In this document: piece by piece, positions 1-8,153 of the stretch
Numbering within the stretch: the first letter of the stretch is position 1
Layout: each line of letters begins with the position of its first letter
DNA from: Clostridia bacterium
GTDB lineage: Bacteria; Bacillota; Clostridia; Christensenellales; Borkfalkiaceae
Direction: 5' to 3'
DNA length: 64,000 bases
NCBI GenBank assembly: GCA_017456055.1
Contig: JAFTKC010000010.1
Coordinates: 62,001-126,000, forward strand
The notes under the pieces: model-generated
Told to the model about the DNA's origin: nothing
Databases searched by the model: none
The model's input: only the letters and a program-made list of their open reading frames with translations
Program-made: the position numbers and the translations under genes

Positions 1-86
1 ATTGCCAGCGTTCTAAAAACACCAAAACAAGCGCCAAAACTCAAGCAAGACAAAAAAACGTAAAGTTGATTCGCCGTGACAAACAC
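1..86 (-). CDS. yabQ: YabQ-like sporulation protein, N-terminal fragment cut by window edge
   Basis: Only the first 28 codons lie inside the window. A GTG start shares its first base with the TAG stop of yabP (sequence TAGTG), which suggests translational coupling. The visible N-terminus reads roughly MFVTANQLYVFLSC and continues hydrophobic and glycine-rich, like the first membrane helix of YabQ, a forespore/mother-cell membrane protein needed for the spore cortex. The call rests on this short match plus position directly after yabP, the standard yabP-yabQ order. The rest of the gene is outside the window. Confidence 0.65.
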   Translation of the reverse strand, partial: MFVTANQLYVFLSCLSFGACFGVFRTLA

Positions 87-346
87 TACTTTAATATCCT
101 TTTTAAGATTGGTTTTTTCTTGTTTCCGTATTTAATTTCAAAAAACAATCCGTCTGCCGAAAGCGTGCCACTTTGCTTATTAAAACTAGCAATTTTAATA
201 TTTTCCCCAATAATTTTAACCTTTTTTCCCGAAACGGTTAGGTTTATATATTGCTCCGAAAACCCATCGACCGTATCTACTCCCGTCATTGAGAGTTTTC
301 TTTGCGACTCTAAAGTTAAAGTGTTATTTTCTATTTGATTTGACAT
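86..346 (-). CDS. yabP: Sporulation protein YabP
   Basis: An 86-residue protein of the YabP/YqfC family, which is needed for spore cortex or coat formation. The N-terminal half contains the family pattern of a short polar start, then LTLESQRKLSMTGVDTVDGF, then beta-strand-rich sequence with IIGENIKIASF and a C-terminal segment resembling KGxxxxIxY (SADGLFFEIKY). Length fits the family (about 90-100 residues). The ATG at 346 is preceded by an AGGGGGAG ribosome binding site. yabQ overlaps its stop codon. It is the downstream part of a long minus-strand run, so no promoter of its own is evident, though a sporulation promoter inside the 347-402 gap cannot be excluded. Confidence 0.85.
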   Translation of the reverse strand: MSNQIENNTLTLESQRKLSMTGVDTVDGFSEQYINLTVSGKKVKIIGENIKIASFNKQSGTLSADGLFFEIKYGNKKKPILKRILK

Positions 347-402
347 ATTCTCCCCCTTCTTTAAATGAATATGCCAATATGGAAAAAATTAAAACCTTAT
401 TT

Positions 403-1689
403 TTAGTCGATAGTAATAAGCAAAACGCCGTTATCGTTTATCGTACTTGCATCAAATGCCCAGGAAAGAGTTTTATCTTCGTCGATAACGTAATATTTAG
501 CCCTAGTTAAATCCAAGCCTTCAAATTTAAGGTCTTGCTTTTTACCAGACAAGTTAACGAGAAGTAGCGCAGTTTTTTCGCCGTTTTTAGCACGTAAAAC
601 GTACATTCCTTCGGTGTCAACGCTTGCTTCAACTTGATTTTTAAGTTGGTACAACTGATTAAATGCAACGAACGAATAGTAAGACTTAAACGGCTTATAA
701 GTATTCATATCAAATACGGCGGCATACGTTGATGAGCCCGTTATTCTCATATCATAAACGCAACAAACGTCAACAACAGGTGAATTTTGCATAGCAATCA
801 TAGTTCCTGCAATTTACGCACTATGATGCGCCTTGCCCTTATCTTCTTTTACAGGGTGCCACTCGTTTAAGTGAGTTTCTATATGTGAATATCCAAATTC
901 CTCAAGTTTTTCTTGCAAGTATTTGGTATACATAATATTGGTTTCAGTTTTAGAATAACTATGCCACGAGAAAAAATCTATCGGCGAATTATGTTCTTTA
1001 ATATATTTAAAGAATTTATGAAAATAATCTAGCCAAATTTCCGGCCGCTCAGCACCCGGTCTATGCAAAGCATAAAAACCACAGGAGCCATACCCACCAA
1101 TTTTTATATTGGGGAAACGATTTTTTAGGTGTTTAGACGCAACGTCGTATAATCTAAAAAATTGCTCGGGAACACCATCCCACATCATAGTTGAGCCGTG
1201 ATATTCTTCTTCACTCTCGGGCTCATTCCAAATTTTCCAATATTTAACGTTAAAATGAAAGCCGTTTGCCCAACCCTCGTTATAGTGCATTATAATATGC
1301 TCGCAAATTCTAGCCCACTTTTCATAGTCTTTTGGAGGAGCAGTTCTATACGCTTTAATATGCGAAGCGTTTTCGATAGTAATTCCAAGTCTATAATAAG
1401 GCTCGATGCCGTTATCAACTAGCCCTTTCATCAACACGTCGGTAAAGGCAAAATCGTACGAATTAGGATCATTTTCATCAGCGTCGAAATCACGAAAAAT
1501 ATTAGGAATATCTACCCATCTATATCCACCGGACCACCTACGTCGTGCAAACGAGAATATGGAATTCCAGCCTCTTTTAAATACTTAAAATAAGACGTAT
1601 CGTGTCCCATCAAAGGTGGTTGACCTGCGCCGTGCATAGGCTTTATTTTTTTCAATAATTTTACTAGTATCAACGGTTATGGTAGTCAT
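403..1689 (-). pseudogene. Glycoside hydrolase family 39 (beta-xylosidase-like), disrupted by two frameshifts and one stop
   Basis: The full length of a GH39-type glycosidase (about 429 codons) can be read from an ATG at 1689 (GGAGG ribosome binding site) to the stop at 403, but not in one frame. Lesion 1: a run of seven A on the coding strand (1646-1652); with six A the frame continues into KPMHGAGQPPLMG. Lesion 2: at 1530/1531 one base is missing between GGTGGTCC and GGTGG; frame is restored for YRWVDIPNIFRDFDAD. Lesion 3: an in-frame TAA at 814-816, inside the conserved stretch HHSA-stop-IAGTMIAMQ. Catalytic motifs are still visible: acid/base Glu in KIWNEPE and nucleophile Glu in HLNEWHP. 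The C-terminal beta domain ends normally at LLITID. Three independent lesions favour a decayed gene; the homopolymer lesion alone could be a sequencing error. Confidence 0.85.
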
Positions 1690-1718
1690 ACTTTTCCTCC
1701 ACGATTATTATCCACTAT

Positions 1719-1747
1719 ATTTTATCAAAATCAAAATATAAAATCAA
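1719..1747 (-). promoter_or_regulatory. Possible promoter before the GH39 pseudogene
   Basis: On the minus strand TTGATT (1747-1742), a 17-base spacer and TAAAAT (1724-1719) lie 30 bases upstream of the pseudogene start. The region is very A/T rich, so a chance match is possible. Confidence 0.35.
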
Positions 1748-1749
1748 TA

Positions 1750-2802
1750 TTAAACTTGATTTTTTATCCGTTTGTGTCGCTTTTTAATTAGAGAAACAAG
1801 CAAAAAGAATATTCCACCGAAAAGAACGGGCAAATAATAACATGAAATTCTCCAAAGCATAAGCGTTCCAACCAAAAGGTTTTCTCCAATTAAAAGTGGA
1901 AACAATAAAACGAACAGACCTTCGCTACTCCCGTTTCCACCCGGAATTGGAATCACGTTTGAAATGTAGGTTAAACAAAGGCTTAATAGATAAAATTTTA
2001 TAAATCCGTCAAATGAAAAAATTTCTTTCGAGAGTAAAAGATAGCTTAAATAAATAAAAGACGTAATCAGATATAAATATAATGCGTACGTTAGCATTGG
2101 CAATATATATTTATAAAACTCTTTAAGAAGTAAAATAACTTGCTCTTTATAAACTTGGTATTTTACTACTTGTTCACCGATAAACTCTTCTCTTTTTTCT
2201 TCATTTTTTCTAAATCTAATACTCGCAACCAAATTTATGCAGAATTTTTGAAAAGGTTTAACAAAAGCAAGTAGCATTGAAAGGACTATTGAGCCAACGT
2301 GAAACAAAGCCCCAACCCCTACTACTAGGTGAAGCCCAACGTTTACCCCTTCAATATTCACACTAAGTTTATTCGCTAAAAGAATAAAAAACAATATTAA
2401 ATAATTAACTACGCTCGAAAAGGAAACTACAATTTGAGTTCTAGTCACGCCCGAAAGACCTTCATAAAAGGAGAAATTATTACTTATATAAGAATAAATT
2501 CTAAGTGGAAAATGTCCACTCTTATAGGGCGTTATATCCGAGCCCAATCTTCCAAAAACAACGTCGGTTAGAGCATTTAAAAAGGTGAAGTTCACAAGCG
2601 ATTTTTTAACGCACAAGTAATCGACGAAAGCGTAGATAATTACTGAAAATAAATACACCACGAAAACACATAAAACGTTGACGAGCGAAATACTTATAAA
2701 AACTTCCTTAGTCAATAGGCTTTTTGCTATCAAAAAATAAATAGTTAACGTGGTGACGAGTAAAATTATTATTAAGTTTAATAGATATTTTTTATTTTTC
2801 AT
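1750..2802 (-). CDS. Flippase-like membrane protein, lysylphosphatidylglycerol synthase TM-domain family
   Basis: A 350-residue integral membrane protein with about eight hydrophobic segments and a very basic C-terminus (KKRHKRIKNQV). It matches the family of the N-terminal flippase domain of MprF/AglD (UPF0104): near the C-terminus it has the typical loop IPIPGGNGSSEGLF with glycines and a glutamate, and a charged cytoplasmic loop around residues 205-225. The soluble lysyl-transferase domain of MprF is absent, so it is not a complete MprF. The start overlaps the last 11 bases of pgsA, suggesting coupled translation. Neighbour pgsA makes phosphatidylglycerol-phosphate, so a lipid or lipid-linked substrate is a reasonable inference, but the substrate is unknown. 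Confidence 0.75.
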   Translation of the reverse strand: MKNKKYLLNLIIILLVTTLTIYFLIAKSLLTKEVFISISLVNVLCVFVVYLFSVIIYAFVDYLCVKKSLVNFTFLNALTDVVFGRLGSDITPYKSGHFPLRIYSYISNNFSFYEGLSGVTRTQIVVSFSSVVNYLILFFILLANKLSVNIEGVNVGLHLVVGVGALFHVGSIVLSMLLAFVKPFQKFCINLVASIRFRKNEEKREEFIGEQVVKYQVYKEQVILLLKEFYKYILPMLTYALYLYLITSFIYLSYLLLSKEIFSFDGFIKFYLLSLCLTYISNVIPIPGGNGSSEGLFVLLFPLLIGENLLVGTLMLWRISCYYLPVLFGGIFFLLVSLIKKRHKRIKNQV

Positions 2803-3373
2803 TTAAGGCTTTTTCTTTTTTTATTTTCCTTAATTCAATTATATAATTTCCACAATACAAGCAAGAAGTAATCACGATTAACGCCATACCTATTCCCGCA
2901 ATAACGTAGAATAAGACAACGTCTATTTCAGTAAACAACAAAAAGATAAAAAAGGCAACGTAAAGGTAAACGGTAGTCACTTTGCCAAACCATTTCGCAC
3001 TGCGCATTACTCCCGTTCTTCTACTTACTATATACCCTAAAATTGCCTTTAGAACTTCAAAAACGACAAACACGCAAATAAAAGTGAGCATGAAAGGATA
3101 TTTATCAATAAGGCAACAAATAAGCGCGCCTTGAGTCAATTTATCGGCAAAAGGATCAAGCATTTTGCCCAAATCACTTATCATATTAAATTTTCTAGCA
3201 ATAATTCCGTCCAAAACGTCAGTTAGCCCCGATAGAACGATTACTGTTCCTAAAAAGTATAAATTGCCGTATACTTTATAAGACACGAAAATCAATGGAA
3301 TTAATAAAATTCTAAACAAGGACAAAAAATTTGGTATTGTAAATATTGCGTTTCTTTTGTTAGATTTCACCAT
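2792..3373 (-). CDS. pgsA: CDP-diacylglycerol--glycerol-3-phosphate 3-phosphatidyltransferase
   Basis: A membrane enzyme of the CDP-alcohol phosphatidyltransferase family, probably making phosphatidylglycerol-phosphate. The signature D-x2-DG-x2-AR-x8-G-x3-D-x3-D is complete in DVLDGIIARKF...GKMLDPFAD at about residues 45-75, and several membrane helices follow. I chose the ATG at 3373 (193 residues, MVKSNKRN) because it is preceded by GGGGTGA at good spacing; an ATG at 3391 that overlaps the upstream stop would add six residues but has no ribosome binding site. Substrate (glycerol phosphate rather than serine or inositol) is inferred from family resemblance and common occurrence in Firmicutes. 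Confidence 0.85.
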   Translation of the reverse strand: MVKSNKRNAIFTIPNFLSLFRILLIPLIFVSYKVYGNLYFLGTVIVLSGLTDVLDGIIARKFNMISDLGKMLDPFADKLTQGALICCLIDKYPFMLTFICVFVVFEVLKAILGYIVSRRTGVMRSAKWFGKVTTVYLYVAFFIFLLFTEIDVVLFYVIAGIGMALIVITSCLYCGNYIIELRKIKKEKALNEK

Positions 3374-3390
3374 TACTTCACCCCTAAACA

Positions 3391-4536
3391 TTATTCAGGT
3401 AGTTTCATATCTCCTTCTTTAATCCAACCTTTCTTTCTCATAAATTCGCTTATAACGATATTAAGAAGTGCAGGCAATATAATCATTAATAACACTATGC
3501 CGATTATTCCAAGCGTTCCTTGAGTGTACTTAAATAGGTCAAATACGCCTACAAAACCACTAGTACCCATGCCACCGCCAGAACTTCCACAATAGAGTTT
3601 AAATACGCAAGTTGAAAGTGGACCTAAAATAGCACTAGAAATAATCATTGGTAGCATTATTATAGGTTTCTTCATAATATTAGGTATTTGAAGCATGCTC
3701 GTTCCAACACCTTGTGCAATAAGACCACCAATTCCGTTTTCACGATAACTAGCAACGGCAAAGCCCACCATGTGTGAAGCGCACCCTACCGTAGCAGCGC
3801 CACCTGCCAACAACATTGCGTTGTAGGTTTCTAAAGCGACGCTACCATCAGCATAACCCGTAATAACGGGCGACGCTACAGCAATCCAAATGGCTGCGGA
3901 AGAAGTTGGCATAGTCAAAACTATACCCATAATAACGGAAATAACAATACCCATTACGAAAGGCGTAGCGTTGGTTGCCACAGCAATTAAAACGCCTAGT
4001 TGATTTACAAGCCAAATAAATGGGAAAGATACGAATATTCCCGCTAAGCATAAAAACATTGTCCCTAGTGGAACTAATAATATATCTAGTTTGGTTTTTC
4101 CTGCATAAAATTCTACAATTTCAACGACTAGCATTGTCACTACGTATGCACCGATTGGATTACCAGGAACACCCATAGTTAGAGCAGTAAATCCTGCATC
4201 ACCAATCATCATTTTATCAGCAAAAGCACCTACCATACCCGCAACACCTGCAGAGAAAACTAGCAGTTTCTTTTTACCAAGAGAATGAGCAATTCCTACG
4301 CCAATTCCCGCACCCATCAGTGATTTAGCAATATTTGCAATCATCATTAGAGTCGCACCTACGTAATTATCGCCTATCCAACCAGCAATTTGAGCGAGAA
4401 TCGTGCCTGCAATCAGGGTGACAAATAATCCTTGAGCCATGCCCGAAAATGCTGTTATAAAATATCTTTTTGGTAATTCTTTAAGATATTTTACAATTTT
4501 TGATTGCTTTTCATTTACATTTGCAATTTCTTCCAT
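3391..4536 (-). CDS. PTS sugar transporter IIC-like protein, PTS_EIIC_2 family
   Basis: A 381-residue polytopic membrane protein with about ten hydrophobic segments, rich in Gly/Ala (for example GMAQGLFVTLIAGTILAQ near residue 35 and MGAGIGVGIAHSLGKKK near 95). This matches the PTS_EIIC_2 family of stand-alone IIC-like permeases. No IIA histidine domain or IIB cysteine domain is present here or in adjacent genes, so coupling to PEP phosphorylation is uncertain. The ATG shares one base with the stop of the upstream phosphoesterase (TAATG) and has an AGGAG site at 4548-4552. Substrate not recognisable. Confidence 0.75.
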   Translation of the reverse strand: MEEIANVNEKQSKIVKYLKELPKRYFITAFSGMAQGLFVTLIAGTILAQIAGWIGDNYVGATLMMIANIAKSLMGAGIGVGIAHSLGKKKLLVFSAGVAGMVGAFADKMMIGDAGFTALTMGVPGNPIGAYVVTMLVVEIVEFYAGKTKLDILLVPLGTMFLCLAGIFVSFPFIWLVNQLGVLIAVATNATPFVMGIVISVIMGIVLTMPTSSAAIWIAVASPVITGYADGSVALETYNAMLLAGGAATVGCASHMVGFAVASYRENGIGGLIAQGVGTSMLQIPNIMKKPIIMLPMIISSAILGPLSTCVFKLYCGSSGGGMGTSGFVGVFDLFKYTQGTLGIIGIVLLMIILPALLNIVISEFMRKKGWIKEGDMKLPE

Positions 4537-5234
4537 TATGGTATTATCTCCTGTAATTTATTTTCTACTTGATCGCATGAAGTTAAATAATACTTTATGC
4601 CGTTTTTTTGTACTAATTTATCGCTTCTAACAGACTTGCCGTGCAGGTGTCCGTAAACGACTGCGTCTACCTTGTTTTTCTCAAAAATTTCTGTAAATAA
4701 TGAATTTTCTCTCTTTACGTTAAATGGTGGATAATGCACTAAGGCAATTACTTTATCTCCATCCTCACGTATTTTATTCACCGAATTAAAGGAAAGTTTT
4801 AGTCTTTCAACTTCTCTTAAATAAATCTTTTCATCTCTCTTGTCAAAGTCTGGCGAGCCTGGAACTGCCCAACATCTAGAACCACATATAATATAGTTAT
4901 CAATCTTTACGCAATCGTTTTGAAGAGCAAAAGTGTTTTCCGGTAAAATTTCTCTAACTTTACCTATTCCACTCCACCAGTAATCATGATTGCCCTTTGT
5001 TAAAATCTTTTTTCCTTTAAGACGTGACAAAAGTTTCAAATCTTCCTTAGCATCGTCAATACTCATTGCCCAACTAATATCGCCACCAATTAAGACTACG
5101 TCTTCGTCTTTCACCTTTTGATTCCAATCGGCAAAAATTTTATCTAAATACCCCTCCCAATTTCCACCAAAAACGTCCATTGGCTTGTTGGTATTGGTCG
5201 AGATATGTAAATCACTAATTGCATACAATTTCAT
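4536..5234 (-). CDS. Calcineurin-like metallophosphoesterase
   Basis: A 232-residue single-domain phosphoesterase. All five metal-binding blocks are visible: DLH (about residue 8), GGDISW (about 49), GNHDYWW (about 81), HYPP (about 168) and GHLHGK (about 195). It resembles YkuE/YpgQ-type cytosolic phosphoesterases without a signal peptide; substrate unknown. It is the first gene of the minus-strand run. The promoter at 5241-5269 places the transcription start at or next to the A of this ATG, and there is no Shine-Dalgarno sequence, so a leaderless mRNA is likely. Confidence 0.85.
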   Translation of the reverse strand: MKLYAISDLHISTNTNKPMDVFGGNWEGYLDKIFADWNQKVKDEDVVLIGGDISWAMSIDDAKEDLKLLSRLKGKKILTKGNHDYWWSGIGKVREILPENTFALQNDCVKIDNYIICGSRCWAVPGSPDFDKRDEKIYLREVERLKLSFNSVNKIREDGDKVIALVHYPPFNVKRENSLFTEIFEKNKVDAVVYGHLHGKSVRSDKLVQKNGIKYYLTSCDQVENKLQEIIP

Positions 5235-5240
5235 AAGTTA

Positions 5241-5269
5241 ATTATAGCACGCGACTTTTGATTTTTCAA
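5241..5269 (-). promoter_or_regulatory. Sigma-A promoter of the metallophosphoesterase-PTS-pgsA run
   Basis: TTGAAA (5269-5264), 17-base spacer, TATAAT (5246-5241), then TAACTT and the ATG at 5234. Six bases between -10 box and start codon leave no room for a 5' leader. Confidence 0.75.
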
Positions 5270-5362
5270 GTAATTGCAAGATAAAGTTAAATTTGTATAA
5301 TCTAAATTTTCCCTCACAATCCATTATACACTTATAAAAGTTTAGAAACCTTGAAAAAAACG

Positions 5363-5391
5363 TTGACTTTTCTATAATAATGTAATAGAAT
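5363..5391 (+). promoter_or_regulatory. Sigma-A promoter of the lysine riboswitch/NhaC transcript
   Basis: TTGACT (5363-5368), 17-base spacer, TAGAAT (5386-5391). Predicted transcript start is near 5398, just before the riboswitch. Confidence 0.75.
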
Positions 5392-5410
5392 TAAATAAAG
5401 TTAAAAACAA

Positions 5411-5545
5411 AATAGAGGCGCGGTTCTTATGATAAACGCAAACGGGCTTAAAGTTTTGCGCGGTAAAGGAAGAATCGCCGAAGAGAATAACTCGCCAAAG
5501 TTATTTGTCTGGGCGTATGCGAAATACGTATACGACTGTCGCTTA
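5411..5545 (+). promoter_or_regulatory. Lysine riboswitch (L box)
   Basis: The conserved L-box blocks occur in order: AGAGGCGCG (5414), ATGATAAA (5429), GGTAAAGGA then ATCGCCGAAG (5462-5483), TCTGGGCG (5508-5515) and GACTGTCGCTT (5533-5543). The closing stem can form between AGGCG and CGCTT. A rho-independent terminator follows at 5591, so lysine binding should switch transcription off. This is the only feature in the 5270-5638 gap besides the promoter and terminator. The downstream gene is a transporter, which makes lysine uptake the likely role. Confidence 0.93.
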
Positions 5546-5590
5546 ATTTTTAAGCGTTGCGCTATTTAATATTGAGAAGTTATTTTTTAT

Positions 5591-5622
5591 TCACGATATT
5601 TTATAGTATCGTGATTTTTTTT
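5591..5622 (+). terminator. Rho-independent terminator, expression platform of the lysine riboswitch
   Basis: Perfect 8-bp stem TCACGATA / TATCGTGA (5591-5598 and 5607-5614) followed by eight T. It lies between the riboswitch and the ribosome binding site AAAGGAGG (5625-5632). Confidence 0.88.
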
Positions 5623-5638
5623 ACAAAGGAGGTTAGTT

Positions 5639-7327
5639 ATGCTAACGAAAAAGAAGTTTTTTACACCAAAAACTATCACTCTGTTGATTGCTTCGGTAAT
5701 CATATTAGGCGCATTGATAGTTTTAACACAAACGGGTGTCGTTCACACCTCTCAAACCTGTAAACTTTGTTCTGGAACGGGCACAATTCTAGGTGAAGAG
5801 TGCAAAATTTGTGGAGGCGTAGGCTCGGGTATGGGCTCAATTTGGGCACTACTACCACCTATCATCGCAATCGCACTTGCTCTTATAACTAAAGAAGTTT
5901 TCAGCTCTTTATTTATAGGAATTTTATCGGGAGCAATTCTCGCCGCAGATTTTTCGCCGTTAAAAACCGTAGACCACGTTATAAATACCGGTTTAATAAG
6001 CGCAGTATCAGATACGGCAGGTATATTCATATTTCTCATCGAACTTGGCATCTTGGTTGCACTTGTTAATAGAGCAGGCGGAAGTAGAGCATTCGGCGAG
6101 TGGGCTAAAATGCACGTTAAATCTAAAGTTGGCGCACAAATTTGCACTTTTATTTTGGGCATTTTAATCTTTATCGACGATTACTTTAACTGCTTGACGG
6201 TAGGCTCGGTTATGCGCCCTGTCACCGACAAACATAAAATATCTCGCTCTAAACTTGCATATTTAATAGACGCAACAGCAGCTCCGGTTTGCATGATAGC
6301 ACCTATTTCTTCTTGGGCTGCGGCAGTTTCAGAATACGCTGCTGAGGGCGAAGGATTTAGGTTGTTTATTATGGCTATCCCATTTAACTTCTACTCTCTG
6401 CTCACCTTAGTCTTCGTGCTTACAATAATATTGATGAAATATGATTTTGGACCAATGAAAAAACACGAAATAAATGCACAAAACGGCGATTTATTCTCTG
6501 GTAAACAAATCGTTAGCAACGAAGAAATGCCTTGCGAAAAAGGTAGAGTATTCGACCTAGTTATTCCAATAATATTTTTACTCGTATTCAGCATTTTCGC
6601 TCTAGTTTACGTTGGTGGAATTTTTGAGGGCGCACCTTTCATGGACGCATTTGCAAACACTGACGCAACGGTTGCTCTTCCCTGGGGTGGATTAATAACT
6701 TTAATTGCAACTATAATCTATTTCGCTTGCAGAAACGTAGTTAGTGTTGGTGAATCAATGAAAGCGCTTCCTAAAGGCTTTATTGCAATGGTTCCAGCAA
6801 TCTTTATCTTAACCTTTGCAACGGCTCTTAAAAATATTACGGGCGAACTCGGCGCGGCTTTCCATATAGGTAATATGATGGCGGGATTCCCACTCACGCT
6901 TTCAAAACTACTCCCCGCAGTTATATTCTTGGTTGCTTGCATACTTTCATTTTCTACCGGAACAAGTTGGGGTACTTTCGGTATTTTAATACCTATAGTG
7001 ACGGCGATGTTCCCAAGCGCAGAACAATCGTCCATTATGATAGTAGGAATGTCGGCTTGTCTTGCAGGTGCAGTTTGTGGAGACCACTGCTCACCTATTT
7101 CCGATACTACGATTATGTCGTCGGCAGGCGCTGAGTGTGAACACTTAAATCACGTTTCCACTCAACTTCCATACGCTATATTCGTTGCAGTAATTTCATT
7201 TATAAGTTTCATATTTGCAGGATTCGTTCCAAATGCGTTAATAGCATTGCCAGTTTCCTTCGCAATATTATTGGGCTCTCTATTTGCAATGAAATTTATC
7301 GATCAAAAGAAAAATACGGCAAAATAA
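5639..7327 (+). CDS. NhaC-family antiporter, probable lysine transporter
   Basis: A 562-residue polytopic membrane protein of the NhaC Na+/H+ antiporter superfamily, with about 11-12 hydrophobic segments and the family features FIDDYFNCLTVGSVMRP (about residue 180) and GDHCSPISDTTIMSS (about 485). A lysine riboswitch directly upstream puts it in the subgroup proposed from comparative genomics as lysine transporters (LysW type); lysine as substrate is inferred from that control, not seen in the protein. Start ATG 5639 has the strong site AAAGGAGG. Odd: between the first and second hydrophobic segments there are two CxxCxGxG motifs (Cys 41, 44, 55, 58), like half of a DnaJ zinc-binding region. 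It is transcribed alone and ends at the terminator at 7347. Confidence 0.85.
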   Translation: MLTKKKFFTPKTITLLIASVIILGALIVLTQTGVVHTSQTCKLCSGTGTILGEECKICGGVGSGMGSIWALLPPIIAIALALITKEVFSSLFIGILSGAILAADFSPLKTVDHVINTGLISAVSDTAGIFIFLIELGILVALVNRAGGSRAFGEWAKMHVKSKVGAQICTFILGILIFIDDYFNCLTVGSVMRPVTDKHKISRSKLAYLIDATAAPVCMIAPISSWAAAVSEYAAEGEGFRLFIMAIPFNFYSLLTLVFVLTIILMKYDFGPMKKHEINAQNGDLFSGKQIVSNEEMPCEKGRVFDLVIPIIFLLVFSIFALVYVGGIFEGAPFMDAFANTDATVALPWGGLITLIATIIYFACRNVVSVGESMKALPKGFIAMVPAIFILTFATALKNITGELGAAFHIGNMMAGFPLTLSKLLPAVIFLVACILSFSTGTSWGTFGILIPIVTAMFPSAEQSSIMIVGMSACLAGAVCGDHCSPISDTTIMSSAGAECEHLNHVSTQLPYAIFVAVISFISFIFAGFVPNALIALPVSFAILLGSLFAMKFIDQKKNTAK

Positions 7328-7346
7328 TTATTTTAAAAATATAAAA

Positions 7347-7378
7347 AGCACGCTATCTATAAGGTAGTGTGCTTTTTT
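7347..7378. terminator. Bidirectional terminator between convergent genes
   Basis: Stem AGCACGCTATCT (7347-7358) with AGGTAGTGTGCT (7362-7373), flanked by A-run and T-run, so it can serve both the plus-strand transporter and the minus-strand gene ending at 7392. Confidence 0.85.
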
Positions 7379-7391
7379 ATTTATATTAAGT

Positions 7392-8024
7392 TTATTCTGG
7401 ATACATCGGCAATTCGAAAAATCCTGCGCAAACCTCTTGCGTATATTCTTGGCAAGGTGGAATTGGCGTATACCCGTAAGACGGAATCAAGAGTTCCACT
7501 TCCATAACTATTTTTATAATTATAGAAACGCAAGCGTCAATAGTAAATTGATTGTCGCCCGTGTAATTGCCAAGTGTTGAAACAAGCGATACGACTGATT
7601 CTACCGTATAAGGCATTATAGACGCAGATGGAATATTTAATATTACGTCCTTAGTGACGGTGACCGTTGAGGTTGCCACGCCCTCTACACCATTAGCGTC
7701 GGTATATGCAACCGATACGGGAATTGTCACGTCGGCTTTCACTCTTGCCGAGTGTGGTCTTTCTGCTAATGGCTCTATAAGTAGATTGCTTATAGTTCCT
7801 TCAGAAACCGTGCTTTTTGCACTTATAAAGGTTAACGGGTATGTAGGATTTGACGGAGTCAAGTTGGTTATATTTAGTACTATATCGTTAATTTGACTTT
7901 GTTGCATGCAGGCGTCGAATACTTTCTTTGCTTGCACGCATACTTTTTCGCAAAGTCCGTTCAAAGGATTTCCGTTAATTTGCCCCGGGCATCTATCAGA
8001 TTGAAAATTACAGAAAAATGACAT
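7392..8024 (-). CDS. Conserved clostridial-type hypothetical protein, possible spore-surface protein
   Basis: I do not recognise a characterised family. The 210-residue protein has no signal peptide or membrane helix. The N-terminus carries cysteines in the pattern C..C..CEKVCVQAKKVFDAC followed by QQ, and there are two more cysteine positions near the C-terminus (PPCQEYTQEVC). The middle (residues 50-150) is Thr/Ser/Val rich and looks all-beta. Start ATG 8024 has a strong AGGAGG site. A possible mother-cell sporulation promoter lies at 8053-8080, and the cysteine pattern resembles cross-linked coat proteins, so a spore-surface role is a guess. It is a single-gene unit. Confidence 0.6.
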   Translation of the reverse strand: MSFFCNFQSDRCPGQINGNPLNGLCEKVCVQAKKVFDACMQQSQINDIVLNITNLTPSNPTYPLTFISAKSTVSEGTISNLLIEPLAERPHSARVKADVTIPVSVAYTDANGVEGVATSTVTVTKDVILNIPSASIMPYTVESVVSLVSTLGNYTGDNQFTIDACVSIIIKIVMEVELLIPSYGYTPIPPCQEYTQEVCAGFFELPMYPE

Positions 8025-8052
8025 TTTTCTCCTCCTTTTTTTCTTCTATTTC

Positions 8053-8080
8053 AATATATGATTCATAAGGACGTTTATGT
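8053..8080 (-). promoter_or_regulatory. Possible sigma-E/sigma-K type sporulation promoter
   Basis: On the minus strand ACATAA (8080-8075) and CATATATT (8060-8053) have the spacing of mother-cell promoters (ACA, 17 bases, CATA). No good sigma-A hexamers are seen in this interval. Suggestive only. Confidence 0.3.
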
Positions 8081-8123
8081 CACTTTATTGTAAAGTTTCT
8101 CAATGCTTTTTCTATTTAAAACG

Positions 8124-8150
8124 AATGCGAGAGTATTTAACTCTCGCATT
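8124..8150 (-). terminator. Terminator after the MACPF gene
   Basis: Perfect 10-bp stem AATGCGAGAG / CTCTCGCATT with a 7-base loop, directly after the stop at 8154 on the minus strand. The following T-run is short and interrupted. Confidence 0.7.
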
Positions 8151-8153
8151 TGT

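Noticed and set aside
1198..1422. Plus-strand open frame of 74 codons
   Set aside because: It lies antisense to the GH39 pseudogene, has no ribosome site and its sequence is the shadow of the conserved NEP region.
5458..5560. Possible small plus-strand peptide before the NhaC gene
   Set aside because: The region is explained by the lysine riboswitch and its expression platform.
5752..6162. Minus-strand 136-codon frame inside the NhaC gene
   Set aside because: Low-complexity Pro/Ser/Ile composition typical of an antisense shadow; the sense gene is clearly conserved.
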